Shown piece after piece: positions 37,651-48,400 of a DNA stretch of 64,000 bases. How positions within the stretch are numbered: the first letter of the stretch is position 1; each line of letters begins with the position of its first letter. The notes beneath the pieces were generated by a model, which saw only the letters and a program-made list of their open reading frames with translations, made no database searches and was not told the DNA's origin. The translations under genes were made by a program, and so were the position numbers. This stretch comes from Erigeron canadensis. Taxonomy: Eukaryota; Streptophyta; Magnoliopsida; Asterales; Asteraceae. Location: contig NC_057768.1 of the NCBI RefSeq assembly GCF_010389155.1, positions 45,425,633 through 45,489,632 of the forward strand, given 5' to 3'.

Positions 37651-38312
37651 CTTCCACCCAGTGTTCTAAGAATATGATAATGCACACCAATTCAAATGAG
37701 CAGGGTAAAATTAAGCTTTGAACACAAAGCATTCTTTTTAGTTCAGCGATCCACAAAAATAAATTTTTTGAAAGTGACATTGAAATTATCTATCCCATAT
37801 GAAGGCCACAATAAACATCAGCATAATTCAAACTTACAGTCATTGTTTTCAAAACTTCACATCACCAATACTTTAATGTGACATTGACGCGACGCCACCT
37901 ATGTGCAAGTCATTAAATTTTCCGGAGACATCTGCAGAATGTAACTAACTGACAATCTGCAGTCCACAGTATGCAAAAAATCTACAAATATCCATTTAAA
38001 CCACTATTCAAACTGGAACTTGAATGCATATCATGCTCAATAATTTGACACTTTCCTAATGGCAGACAAGATTCAGATCACATGTAATGCATATACGATT
38101 AAGTAAAGTTGCAAGAGAGTAACATATCAATGAAAAGTGAGACATTATATTGCAATTTGCTTCTTTAGAAGATACATACACATTATATACATCACAAACA
38201 GGCAAGAAAGCGCATGGATGGAAACTCAATAACATGTCCAACTACTTACCAAGTAAATCGCCCCTATAGAAGGGTCACTTTGACTAATTAAATTTGAAAT
38301 TATTTGTAAAGT

Positions 38313-39554
38313 TTAAGCTTTAACAGGCTCATCATCATCATCTTCGATATCCCATGTAAGATCTTCTTCCTCCTCGGCAACATTCAATTGCTTACGCAAC
38401 TCGGCTCTATCAGGACTTTCATGAGTCACAACTTTCTCTACTTTTTCCTTATTCTCATCGTTGCTACCTATATCTTCAATCTCATCCCATCCGTCTTCAT
38501 CAGGTGATGGTTGACTAGAAACAATCGATATATCGCTATCTCTATCCGTCTTCCCTTCAGACGATACCGTTTTCACATCATCTTTCTTTTCTAACTTCTC
38601 AACTTCCGTTTCATTCCTATCCCCATCTTTCAACCCCGAACCACCCGTTCCCTCACCGTCATCCTTTCCCAACGCAACCCCTTCTTTCTCTTCGACTCTC
38701 AAATCACCCTCCGCATTCTCCTCATACTCATCTTCATCAACATCCCAACTCAACTCCTCGTCTTCCTCACCAGAAATCGCTCTAGTCACAAGCTTAACCC
38801 TAGCCTCCTCCGCTTTCTTAACCCTATAAACCCGATAAAAATACCTCAGCCAAAACACGCCTTCCTCAACTCGTTCCGGCACAATCTCCTTATATATCTC
38901 CTCAACCACACCATCATCCTCTCTCAAAACCTCCTCAATCTCCCCAACCATCTCATCAATCTTAAACCCTAACTTCCACCCATTAAACTCAACCAAATCC
39001 TCAGGATCATTCAAATACGTATTCATATCGCTACGTATCGTCCTAATTTGCGCATCAAGTCTACTATACGGTTTCGCTAACCCTAACTTGTTATCATTCC
39101 TATCGACATTATTATAGCTACTACTATTATTAGCATTATCATTATCACTATCAGAATAATCAACAGCTAAGATTGAATCCTTACCGTGAGCTATAATCTC
39201 AGTAACGGTGGAGCCGAGATCATCGATGGCTTGGCCGACGGATTCAAGCGAGTTTTGAGCTAAGTCGGCGCCGGCTTCAAGAGAAGCCGGTAAGTTATTA
39301 ACGGCTTTAACGGCGGCATCACGGATGACGGAGGTTTCTAATTTGATACCGGAGCTGAATTCATGGAGATCACGGCGGTAAGTTTCGAGAACGGATTCTG
39401 ATTTGGAAGCTAGGGTTTGCATTAAAGTGGTTCCGAAGGTCCATGCGGATGTGATTGTTGGAATATAAGGCGGGTTCGGATTTGGGGGTGAATTCGGGGT
39501 TTCGGGTTCCGATGGATCCGGGTCATCGGAGAAGACGGAACTGAAGAAATTCAT
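38313..39554 (-). CDS. BSD domain-containing protein
   Basis: A single-exon minus-strand frame gives 413 residues. The BSD domain (named for BTF2-like factors, synapse-associated proteins and DOS2-like proteins) spans about 184-247 and shows its hallmark aromatic pair in VFWLRYFYRVYRV (F234, W235, Y238, F239). The N-terminus (residues 1-30) is Pro-rich with acidic residues, followed by a helical region. The C-terminal 150 residues are strongly acidic (DEELSWDVDEDEYEE, EEEEDLTWDIEDDDDEP) and probably disordered. Plant members of this kind are uncharacterised or loosely linked to membrane trafficking or transcription, so only the domain is firm. The ATG at 39554 is the first in frame. Its 3' end is partly duplicated at 37060-37384. 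Confidence 0.93.
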   Translation of the reverse strand: MNFFSSVFSDDPDPSEPETPNSPPNPNPPYIPTITSAWTFGTTLMQTLASKSESVLETYRRDLHEFSSGIKLETSVIRDAAVKAVNNLPASLEAGADLAQNSLESVGQAIDDLGSTVTEIIAHGKDSILAVDYSDSDNDNANNSSSYNNVDRNDNKLGLAKPYSRLDAQIRTIRSDMNTYLNDPEDLVEFNGWKLGFKIDEMVGEIEEVLREDDGVVEEIYKEIVPERVEEGVFWLRYFYRVYRVKKAEEARVKLVTRAISGEEDEELSWDVDEDEYEENAEGDLRVEEKEGVALGKDDGEGTGGSGLKDGDRNETEVEKLEKKDDVKTVSSEGKTDRDSDISIVSSQPSPDEDGWDEIEDIGSNDENKEKVEKVVTHESPDRAELRKQLNVAEEEEDLTWDIEDDDDEPVKA

Positions 39555-40139
39555 TTGGAGATTTCTTTTTTTTCAATGGAAATTTGAATCTGGTTATTAT
39601 GTATATATATATATCTATCTTTTTGCTTTGCCGGTGGAGGAACGTGCTAGCTTTCTTTCATTCTTATATTTTTTTTATAATTATTTTTTTGATTTAAAAT
39701 CTCCAATTTTATTATGAAGGTTGGTTGATTGAGAATGAAATTTGACAGATTTAAATATTTAATTAGCTATTTGTTTGAGTTTCACGTGTGTATGTCTTTA
39801 TATCTAAAATGTATCGAGTATAGACACTAAACATAAGGTATTCTTCATCTGCTTATATAAATAAAAATGAGGTTTAGTTGGCAAAATGATGGTTTGAATT
39901 GTTTCGGATCTAATAGGTTGGGCTAACTGATTAGTCTAGCTGCTCTTATGTAGTCTAAAATCCTCAATGATACTCTGTCGTAATCTTTTTCTTGAGTTAA
40001 AAAGATGTTTTCATTTTTCATACACAATGTATTATTTCAATCTTGAACGGTATTGACATAATATTAATCTTAGACGTTTATTTTTTAACACATAAAAATA
40101 GAAACACTAAAAGTAAATTTTGAGACTGCATAAGTAAGC
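39555..40139. other. upstream region of the BSD gene
   Basis: Minus-strand promoter DNA, with an AT dinucleotide run at about 39602-39612 that could act as a TATA region 50 bp upstream of the ATG. Nothing else was recognised. Confidence 0.35.
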
Positions 40140-40187
40140 TTCAAAAAGGCGTCTGGTGACCCGACCAGTTTTTTAGTAAAATGACCA

Positions 40188-40220
40188 CACTTTTTGCAGC
40201 GAGGGTCGCTGCAAAAAGTG
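40188..40220. repeat. hairpin motif 1 (15-bp perfect arms)
   Basis: CACTTTTTGCAGCGA, a GGG spacer and TCGCTGCAAAAAGTG form a perfect 15-bp stem just inside the left end of the transposon. Its core GCAGCGAGGGTCGCTGC recurs three times near the right end. Confidence 0.9.
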
Positions 40221-40293
40221 GATAAAAACAAATTCCACTGTGGACCATCAAGTCAACAGTGTACGGGCGGTTCTATATATAGAAACTTGTAGT

Positions 40294-40510
40294 GTCCGAA
40301 AGTTTAACAATCGTTTTCAAGTTCTTTCTATTTCTCACAATCTATTTGTTCTATATATTTGTTCTTTCACAATCTTTAGTATTATTATTATCAGCGTCCG
40401 AAAGTTTAACAATCGTTTTCAAGTTCTTTCTATTTGTTCTTTCTATTTCTCACAATCTATTTGTTCTATATATTTGTTCTTTCACAATCTTTAGTATTAT
40501 TATTATCAGT
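40294..40510 (+). repeat. 102-bp tandem duplication in the FAR1-like gene leader
   Basis: The segment starting GTCCGAAAGTTTAACAATCG at 40294 is repeated from 40396. The second copy is longer by 13 bp (an extra TATTTGTTCTTTC). Both end in TATTATTATTATCAG. It lies between a TATATATA box (about 40273-40280) and the start codon, so it is probably in the 5' UTR. Confidence 0.85.
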
Positions 40511-40643
40511 TTTCAATATATATATATATATATATGTTATTGTTTTCATTTATATATATAGATATATAGATATACATTAGATTTTCAATATACTATAAAT
40601 TGTAGATCTTTAGTATTATTATTATAGTTTATCATTATTTCAG

Positions 40644-42317
40644 ATGGATTTTGAAAGTATATGGGGCGAAATGGGTGCGGAAGGTTTTGAGCTTCACTTA
40701 GAAGAACCTGATGAAGAATTTGACATACCAGAGGCGGCCCCTTATTTTGACTACGACGCTAGGGTTTTCCACATCGATCAGGTATCCTTGTTAACTTTAA
40801 AAAAAACTAATTTAGGCAAATATCATTATTAGTTTACATTTTAGTAGTATTTAATTTGTGTTTTTTTGTTAAATTTATTGCATATTTAAAATGTTAGATA
40901 TTTATTAGTATACAAATTAATGATAATTTGGGTTACCAAAAAGGTGGTCGGGTTACCAGACGCCTTTTTAAAAAAAACTAATTTAGGCAAATATCATTAA
41001 AATATTTATATTTTAGTACTATTTAATTTGTGTTTCGTTCTTAAATTTATTGCAATTTTAAAATGTTAGATATTGCATATTTAAAATGTTATACATTTAT
41101 TAGTATACAAATTAATGATAATTTAAAAAAAAACTAATTTAGGCAAATATCATTAGAATATTTATATTCTAGTACTATTTAATTTGTGTTTCATTGTTAA
41201 ATTTATTACAATTTTAAAATGTTAGATATTGCATATTTAAAATGTTAGATATTTATTAGTATACAAGTTAATGATAATTTTTATAAAAAAAAAACTAATT
41301 TAGGCAAATATCATTAAAATATTTATATTTTAGTACTATTTAATTTGTGTTAGGATGTTAAATTTATTGCAATTTTAAAATGTTAGATATTGCAATTTTA
41401 AAATGTTAGATATTTATTAGTATACAAATTAATGATATTTTTTTAAAAAAAAACTAATTTAGGCAAATATCATTAAAATATTTATATTTTAGTACTATTT
41501 AATTTGTGTTTCGTTGTTAAATTTATTGCAATTTTAAAATGTTAGATATTGCATATTTAAAATGTTAGATATTTATTAGTATACAAATTAATGATAATTT
41601 AAAAAAAAAGTAATTTAGGCAAATATCATTAAAATATTTATATTTTAATACTATTTAGTTTGTGTTTCGTTGTTAAATTTATTGCAATTTTAAAATGTTA
41701 GATATTGCATATTTAAAATGTTAGATATTTATTAGTATACAAATTAATGATAATTTGTTAAAAAAAAACTAATTTAGGCAAATATCATTAGAATATTTAT
41801 ATTTTAGTACTATTTAATTTGTGTTTGGTTCTTAAATTTATTGCAATTTTAAAATGTTAGATATTTATAAGTATACAATTTAATGATAAATTTAAAAAAA
41901 AAACTAATTTAGGTGTTCGATTCACACGAAGAATTGTTCAACTGGGCCAAAAGTACAGGATTGCAGCTTGGTTATGTGTTAATCAAACGACGAACAAATT
42001 CCAACTTAGCTGGTGTCAAAAATAAAGTGACTATAGTCTGTAATCTTTCTGGGAAAATGGATGATAGGATAGGCGGGCTCGTTAAAAAGACACTTAAATG
42101 TCAGTGCCCCTTTAGATTAATCGGTTGTTTAACTGATGATGGTTGGAGGATAACCGTTGTAGACGACACACATAATCACTATCCAGCTGAGAATCTGGAG
42201 GGTTACGCGTACGCAAGAAGGTTGACTGAAGAGGAGAGATTATTTCTGGAAGAAGAATATCATCGTGGTAGTACGCCCCGTAGGATGTTAAAGCTATTGA
42301 AAGAAAAATTAAATTAA
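40644..42317 (+). CDS. FAR1-type DNA-binding-domain protein (transposon-borne, no transposase)
   Basis: Exons 40644-40781 and 41913-42317 give 180 residues. The first 46 are acidic (EEPDEEFDIPEAAPYFDYD). The second exon is a FAR1/WRKY-GCM1-type zinc domain: FDSHEELFNWAKSTG, then C in TIVCNLSG, KCQCPFRL, and the terminal VDDTHNHYP. FAR1/FHY3 proteins and MULE transposases normally follow this with a transposase core and SWIM finger. Here the frame stops 35 residues after HNHYP, so only the DNA-binding part exists. The intron (1131 bp) is almost entirely tandem repeat. TTCAG directly before the ATG suggests another intron in the 5' UTR. The product might bind element ends or compete with full-length FAR1-like proteins; that is inference. 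Confidence 0.72.
40806..41912 (+). repeat. intronic tandem array, seven units of about 157 bp
   Basis: Units start with ACTAATTTAGG or a close variant at 40806, 40977, 41133, 41294, 41453, 41609 and 41768, and an eighth start at 41903 forms the real acceptor. Spacings are 171, 156, 161, 159, 156, 159 and 135 bp. Unit 1 carries an insertion containing GGTGGTCGGGTTACCAGACGCC, the inverse of the transposon's left tip. Every unit thus repeats the branch-site-plus-acceptor string used by the intron. Confidence 0.9.
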
Positions 42318-43446
42318 AATATGAATTATAAAGAACCAAATTCTAAAAAGACAAGTTAGTAAAAAAAATATTAAATTAAAATATGAATTATAAAAAAACC
42401 AAATTCCTTACCGCCGCTGCCTTTGCAGCCCCATGTAATCTTCCACCATGGTCGACGTGGGTCTTCATTGCCGCCATCACCGCCATGGTAAGTCACCATC
42501 TATACTGCAAAATACAAATCATATTATACGTTTTTTGCAAAATACAAATCATATAACAAAATTATCACAAATTTAATTACTTTTATATATATCTTTTTTA
42601 CTTGATAATAATTTTTAGAACTCCGTTTATACAATATAAATTTACTTTTATACTTTTAAATTTAACTTTATAGTAATTTTTAATACGTCTTAAGTAGTTT
42701 ATTTAATCAAAATTTTTAATTCAAATTTTTACATAATTTTGTATATTTAGTTCAATACATATATTTTTAACATAATCTTGGCTACTTATTTTAATCAATT
42801 TTTTAACAAATTTTAATCTACGTCATTTTTATTTTGTCAATATTCTAACCAAAAAGTAAAACACCTAACACTAATGACTAAAATATTCTAACAAATCAAT
42901 ATATTAACTTTTTAACTTAATTTTATATACTTTTGAACTTAATTTTTATAATTAATTTTTATGTATATTTTTGTTGAACTAAATTTTATTACGTCTTAAG
43001 TAGTTTATTTAATCAAAATTTTTACATAATCTTGCCTATTTATTTTAATCATTTTTTTAACAAATTTTAATCTACGTAATTTTGCATTTAATGATATATA
43101 TTCTAACAAATCACTAACAAAACAAATTCGTGGCTCCTAACAAATCACTAAATTATCAACAAATCAAAACTAACTATACTAACAAACCTATTAAAATCCT
43201 ATAAACAACTAATAATCCTAACAAAACTAACAAAACTAATAAATATACAAAAACTATACTAACATACCAATATTCTAACAAAACTAACTAATTAACAAAA
43301 CTAACAAAACTAATAATAACATACCAATATACTAACAAACCTATTAAAATCCTATAAACAACTAATAATTCTAACAAATTAACAAAACTGATATATATAT
43401 ATACAAAAACTATACTAACATACCATGGAGGCCCGCATTTTTTCAC

Positions 43447-43931
43447 TTTTTGCAGCGAGGGTCGCTGCAAAAATTAGTAATGGTCTAAATACAAAAAATA
43501 ATGGTTTGGATATTGGGAAAAGCATAAAATACATACCAGAATTTGAAATGGCTTGAAAATTTGGGGGAGGACGACCGGCCGGAATTTGGGGGAGGATAAT
43601 CCCGACACTGGCGGTACTGCGGTGGCGGTGGACGGCGGCGGCGGCTGGCGGTACTGGACGGTGGTGGCTGGCGGTGGACGGTGGTGGCTGGCGGCGGTAC
43701 TGCAATAGATGGGTGGAGGAAGAAAAAGTGTAAGAAAATGTTATTTTTTGAAAGGTGGAGGAAGGAAAATGATGGAATAGATGGATGGGTGGATCGGTTT
43801 TTAAAAACGGCTCCGGGTTAACTTATTGCAGCGAGGGTCGCTGCAATAAGTGGAGTAAGAGTCGGTCAAACATTTAAAGCGGGTGAGTGGAATGCTGACG
43901 TGGCGAGGGTTATTGCAGCAAGGGTCGCTGC
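43447..43931. repeat. hairpin motifs 2-4 near the right transposon end
   Basis: Cores at 43452-43468, 43828-43844 and 43915-43931 repeat GCAGCGAGGGTCGCTGC (the last has one change). Motif 2 has 12-bp arms. Motif 3 has 14-bp arms ACTTATTGCAGCGA and TCGCTGCAATAAGT, in which both arms differ from motif 1 by complementary changes. Motif 4 is the most diverged. Between motifs 2 and 3 lies a GGCGGT/GGTGG-rich block. Confidence 0.88.
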
Positions 43932-44204
43932 AAAATCTGCCTGGTCAAATTACTAAAAATGGTGGTCGAGATACGGGGCGCATTCAAAAATGATGGCACC
44001 TTGTAAGAGGGATTTAAAAAGTCCAAACTTGAGCAATAATTCGTGATGTGTCGATCTGTATTAAGTTATGATTTGACAGAAGTAAACTAAACCAATCACC
44101 AAAATTAATTGAATTAAAAATATATAGTGAACTTTTAAAAGAATTAAATATGATAGTACTATATGTTATACAAATATTATGTACCAACCTATACACATTG
44201 CAAA

Positions 44205-44420
44205 GTAAGAATTAAACTCCTCGGTCGTTGAGTTGATAACCCAATGGCACGGGAAGCTTTTCAATGAAGGTTTGTTCCTGAGAGACTCATGTTCAAGACC
44301 CGAAGAGACAAGAGTTTTACTTATATTAATCGTCGTGCCTTCGAACGGATTAATAAAGGGTTTTTCTTCCTATAAAGTATTTGGTGAGAAGGGATCACTA
44401 GCGTGGACCAAATTAAAACA
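44205..44420 (+). mobile_element. possible tRNA-derived SINE
   Basis: A GTCGTTGAGTTGATAACCC stretch (44223-44242) resembles a Pol III A box, and GTTCAAGACCC (44291-44301) resembles a B box. Spacing of about 60 bp is plausible. No clear tail or target duplication was identified, so this is tentative. Confidence 0.3.
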
Positions 44421-45450
44421 ATAGTCTAGAACTTGAAATGAATTATACGTGGCCTATGGCTCTATACGGAATCAAGACAGGTAAGAAGCTTCTCCTTCTA
44501 CTTCTATATGCGATACCGGTGGTGGATCAAAGCAGAGTTTGACCCTCGTCAAGTCAGTTGTGATATTCTATCCGAGTGTTAAAAAAAATAAAAAACTAAG
44601 CTCCTTGTATCCACGAGTGGTTTTCCCACTAGCCACATGCATTCATTTCATTGGATCCAAGATAACCTCTCCGACTATACAAAAAAACATTTGCAATTTC
44701 TTTTTACTTCACGTATTTTATATACTCGTATTAAAATTTTGAAGGAAAAAAAAAAAAACAGATCTTAATGTCTGTCATGACTTATGACTATATTAAAATT
44801 TAGACCAGTGATCACAATCCATTTACAAACTTATATAAACATAATAAAAGGCAAGTACACTAAAAACCTATCACTAAATTTTGATGAATTTCTATTCCAG
44901 GTCTATGAATGATATGAGTTTCTCATCAAGAGGTTTAAACTGGGATTTATTAGGTGAAAAGCTCTTTAATGCGGGTCCGGTTAAAGCAACATATGTTAGA
45001 CCTCTAAACATTCGCGTGAAATTCACACCCTTAAAAAAAACACTAAAATAAACTAAAAAAAACTTGTTATTTAATTAGCAAGGTTTTAAAAGAAAAGTGT
45101 ATAAATGCATATGAACCAAACACTTGCTTGGGCCAAAATGGTACCAAAAGTAAAACAGAATCCCAGTTATTATTTGATTCACCACTAATAGAAAACCAAA
45201 GACTCAAAATACACATTATATAGAGGCATAGAGCACATATTTTTCATCTTTTATCCCCCTCTTGCCTAGGATGGGGTTTCACACAACTACCATTTCAAAT
45301 ATTCAACTGCTGCAAATAATTTAGAGTATATTTGACAAAATAAACATTTGGTCCATAACAAAAGTAGAATTCTGTACATTCGACAAATCATAAATAACCA
45401 TGGTAGTAGGCAACGCAAAATTCAATCTATGGAAAAAGACATGCTACTTG
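44421..45450. other. intergenic DNA downstream of KU70
   Basis: No gene was recognised. It contains an A tract near 44746-44759 and presumably the KU70 3' UTR in its last few hundred bases. Confidence 0.35.
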
Positions 45451-48400
45451 TCATTTGCCCAAGTGTGTTAAGATCCTACTAATTAAAGCCTCCTTTTTCC
45501 CCGCTACAGTAAGACCGTTAGCTATTAAGTAGTTCTTTAGCTCCATTACAGTCAGATCTTTCAACTGCACTCAACAAACAGAACATAATGAATAAAACCA
45601 CTCAAAATTTAACTACTTAGCATTTAACTTTGATATGGACACACAGTTCAATAAAATTTCTAGATGTGTGATGGCCTAAATTCCTTAACACAGCCAGCAA
45701 AATCATCACCTTTCCATCATCTGCGAGTTTGCCCCAGTCATAGTATGCACTCTTGTCTTCAGCAGCCGCTTTCCTTTTCTTGGTGGCATTATTTGCCTTT
45801 CCCTGAACTGGATTTTCATTTTCTTCAACATAGTTCTCTCCGTAGACGGAAATCTTGAACTCTTCCAACGCTTTAGCAATCCCTGACCTATAATTATACA
45901 ACTCATCGTAAAAGCATACATATTACAGAAAAATGTGAACGGAGAACACTGTGTGAATACCTAGTCATGCCTTCTTCATCCGGAAGAGTTTCATCAACAA
46001 TTTCAGGCATCTCATCTTCATCAAGGGCCAGAGCTTGTACCACAGCGTAGTGGTTCTGCAGGGCTATAGAAACAACGTCACATTACGTGTGTATGGAGAT
46101 ATAAAGTACTAGCACAAAAATACAAGAAAACAGCTCATAATTACTAGATTAAAAAAGAAAATGCGGTCTATAACAATGTCTAGGGATACTGTTCATATTT
46201 CTGTCCATTGTTGAACAATATATCCAAAAAAAAGGGAAATACCAGGATTTGAAAATTGGCAGACAGAAAAATCTCTCAAGTCTACGCGTTTCACCAAAGC
46301 AGCAGCCTTTTGGACTTGATCATCAGTGGCCACGGGAATCACACCACTAGTCTCTGCGTGAAGCTGCAAGATGCAAACAGCAACATTAAAATTTTTGAAG
46401 AAACAAAGGGTTTGTAGTGATTTGATAATGTTTTCTGTAAAATAAAATCATTAGGACACTTTATTACCTCTTCTATGGGTCTTATGTCATCAGAATATGG
46501 AAGATATATCATGTGCATTCCTGGTGGTTCAATCTGACCACCACCTTCAATGATCTCCTCCTACTCATAATAAAAGTTTAGCAGAATCATAAGATTAAAG
46601 CAGCAAGTTGGGAAAGAAAAAACCAAAGGATTGTTTGCATGAATTGCACATTCAATCAAACCTAGAAAAAAAATTGTGCTAATTAAATAGCATCAAGAAA
46701 AAGCTCCTTAAAATTTAGGGCAAGCCACCAGTTCTTAGCCGTACACCATTAAACATGCTTTAAGTTATACTACGGGCCTACGGCACAACATCTTAAAGTA
46801 TGTTTGGTGGTGTATGACTAAAAACGGGTGGTGTACGGATCATCACCCCTTTAATTTACCATGACCACACACGATGGCTCCGTTTTATATAATTGTCATA
46901 GCAGTAGAGCTTTGTGTAACATACATCCTCTAGGCTAACATAACCTAAATTTAAGAAGAGGCGTTCATAGTTAAAAAACAAGGTTGACACTGAGTTTGCT
47001 AAAGTGGATGCTAATACATAATCAGGCATACAATCAGTTATACTATGGTAACCGCACTAGATTAATTCATGGAGCCGGAGTGTGCCCTTTAAAACTGTCC
47101 TAGAATGAAACTCAAGAAAAAGGCAAGTCACAGCAGGGTATTTAGATAAAATGGTTATAAGCATAGAATCAAAAAAACATGAATTGTTAATGCAAAAGTA
47201 GGGACAAGTAAGCAGATAACCATGTCTTACTTGTGCAATCAGTCCAACCAACTGAGGATGAGTTGAACTCCCATAAAATGCAACTGCAAAACTGAAAGCA
47301 CATAAACCATAAGAGACTTCGAGTAAATCCTAAAAAACATACATACATCTGACAGGCCAGTCATATAGACAAGATTTTTCTTTTCAGAAACAGATCATAT
47401 TAGGTTAATCCCAAGGGACATATAGTTACAGGGGTGGCCTCCAAGATGGAGAGGAGACCATGGCAAAATCAAAATCAAAAGCACAATATTTCATATAGAC
47501 AAGATATACATATGCAACTTTTGATTCTTTTATGGAAGCCCTCATGAGATCTTCCACTAAACATGGTACTAGAAAACAATGATTATTTCTTAAATTGCAT
47601 GATGGTTATTAAACAACGTACTGAAAAATCTTCCATTAAACTAGAACTTAAGGGGTTGTAAATTTTGTTTCATGAGATCTTTCTTCTGGATTCTACTTTA
47701 AGTTCAGTACTTGATTACTTGGTTTTATAAATTGTGAGGCGTACAAAAGCGACAGGGTTCATTTTCCAAGAGCAAAATCAACAGGATTTTCGTATCAAGG
47801 CGCGCACTTTTGAATAAAAACTATAGATTATTTATATAATATTTATAAATTATGACACATATATTACTAAAAGTAACCAAATATGTTGAGATTAACCATC
47901 AATTTTAATGATTAGTGGGCTAACTGGCAGTCCACAGCCTAGCAAACCAGAACCCATGTACTCTAATACAAGTTATAAACTAATAATCACATAAGATTAT
48001 CAAAAGAAGGTTGCTTAAAGGTTGTAAGATTAAACTAGAAGAGCACACTAACTAGCAGTCCAGAACTTATGTAGAAAAATTGCAACTATTTTGGCACAAA
48101 GCGGCAGGAGGAGTGCCTTAGGTCACCTAGCACTTGAGCGCGCCTAACTGCCTAAGGTGCGCTTTTTAAACCCCGACTCAGTACAGAGTGCTTTCAAGTT
48201 TTTTGTTATAAATTTGAAATTGCAATACCTCTGTTCCCTTGCTAGTGACACAGAATCACGATTTTCTCTGACACAACTTGGTGAAGGGGGCTGGAAAGTA
48301 GGATGAAGGAGTAGCAGAAGAGAAAGCAAAACAAATATTTTTTTCTACTTAAAATTAAACTTAAGACAGCTAGCACACTAAATACTATATTTCCTCATCC

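Larger units (their letters stand above)
40148..43982. mobile_element. 3.8-kb Mutator-like non-autonomous element with a FAR1-domain gene
   Basis: The ends are imperfect inverted repeats: the left end has GACCCGACCA, TTTTTTAGTAAAATGACCA, then TTTTTGCAGCGA, and the inverted right end has ATCTCGACCA, ATTTTTAGTAATTTGACCA, then ATTTTGCAGCGA. An 8-bp direct repeat TTCAAAAA flanks the element (40140-40147 and 43983-43990). Inside are a FAR1-type gene, an intronic tandem array, four hairpin motifs and a GC-rich low-complexity block (43600-43700). A second, inverted copy of the left tip lies in the intron at 40939-40973. No transposase is present, so it would need a helper. Confidence 0.72.

Noticed and set aside
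40782..40791. GTATCCTTG donor of the FAR1-like intron looks like a U12 GT-type donor
   Set aside because: No TCCTTAAC-like branch site lies near the acceptor, and ACTAATTTAG is an ordinary U2 branch/acceptor.
40806..41912. Regular repeats with constant spacing, CRISPR-like at first glance
   Set aside because: The whole unit of about 157 bp is repeated with no unique spacers, and the window is plant nuclear DNA.
42400..42480. GC-rich GCCGCC/ACCATGG stretch as a possible extra exon
   Set aside because: It lies after the FAR1-like stop codon, with no frame linking it to any downstream coding sequence.
43415..43705. Pro/His/Ala-rich minus-strand frame
   Set aside because: Low-complexity GC-rich transposon DNA that includes a hairpin motif. 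No start context or homology was seen.
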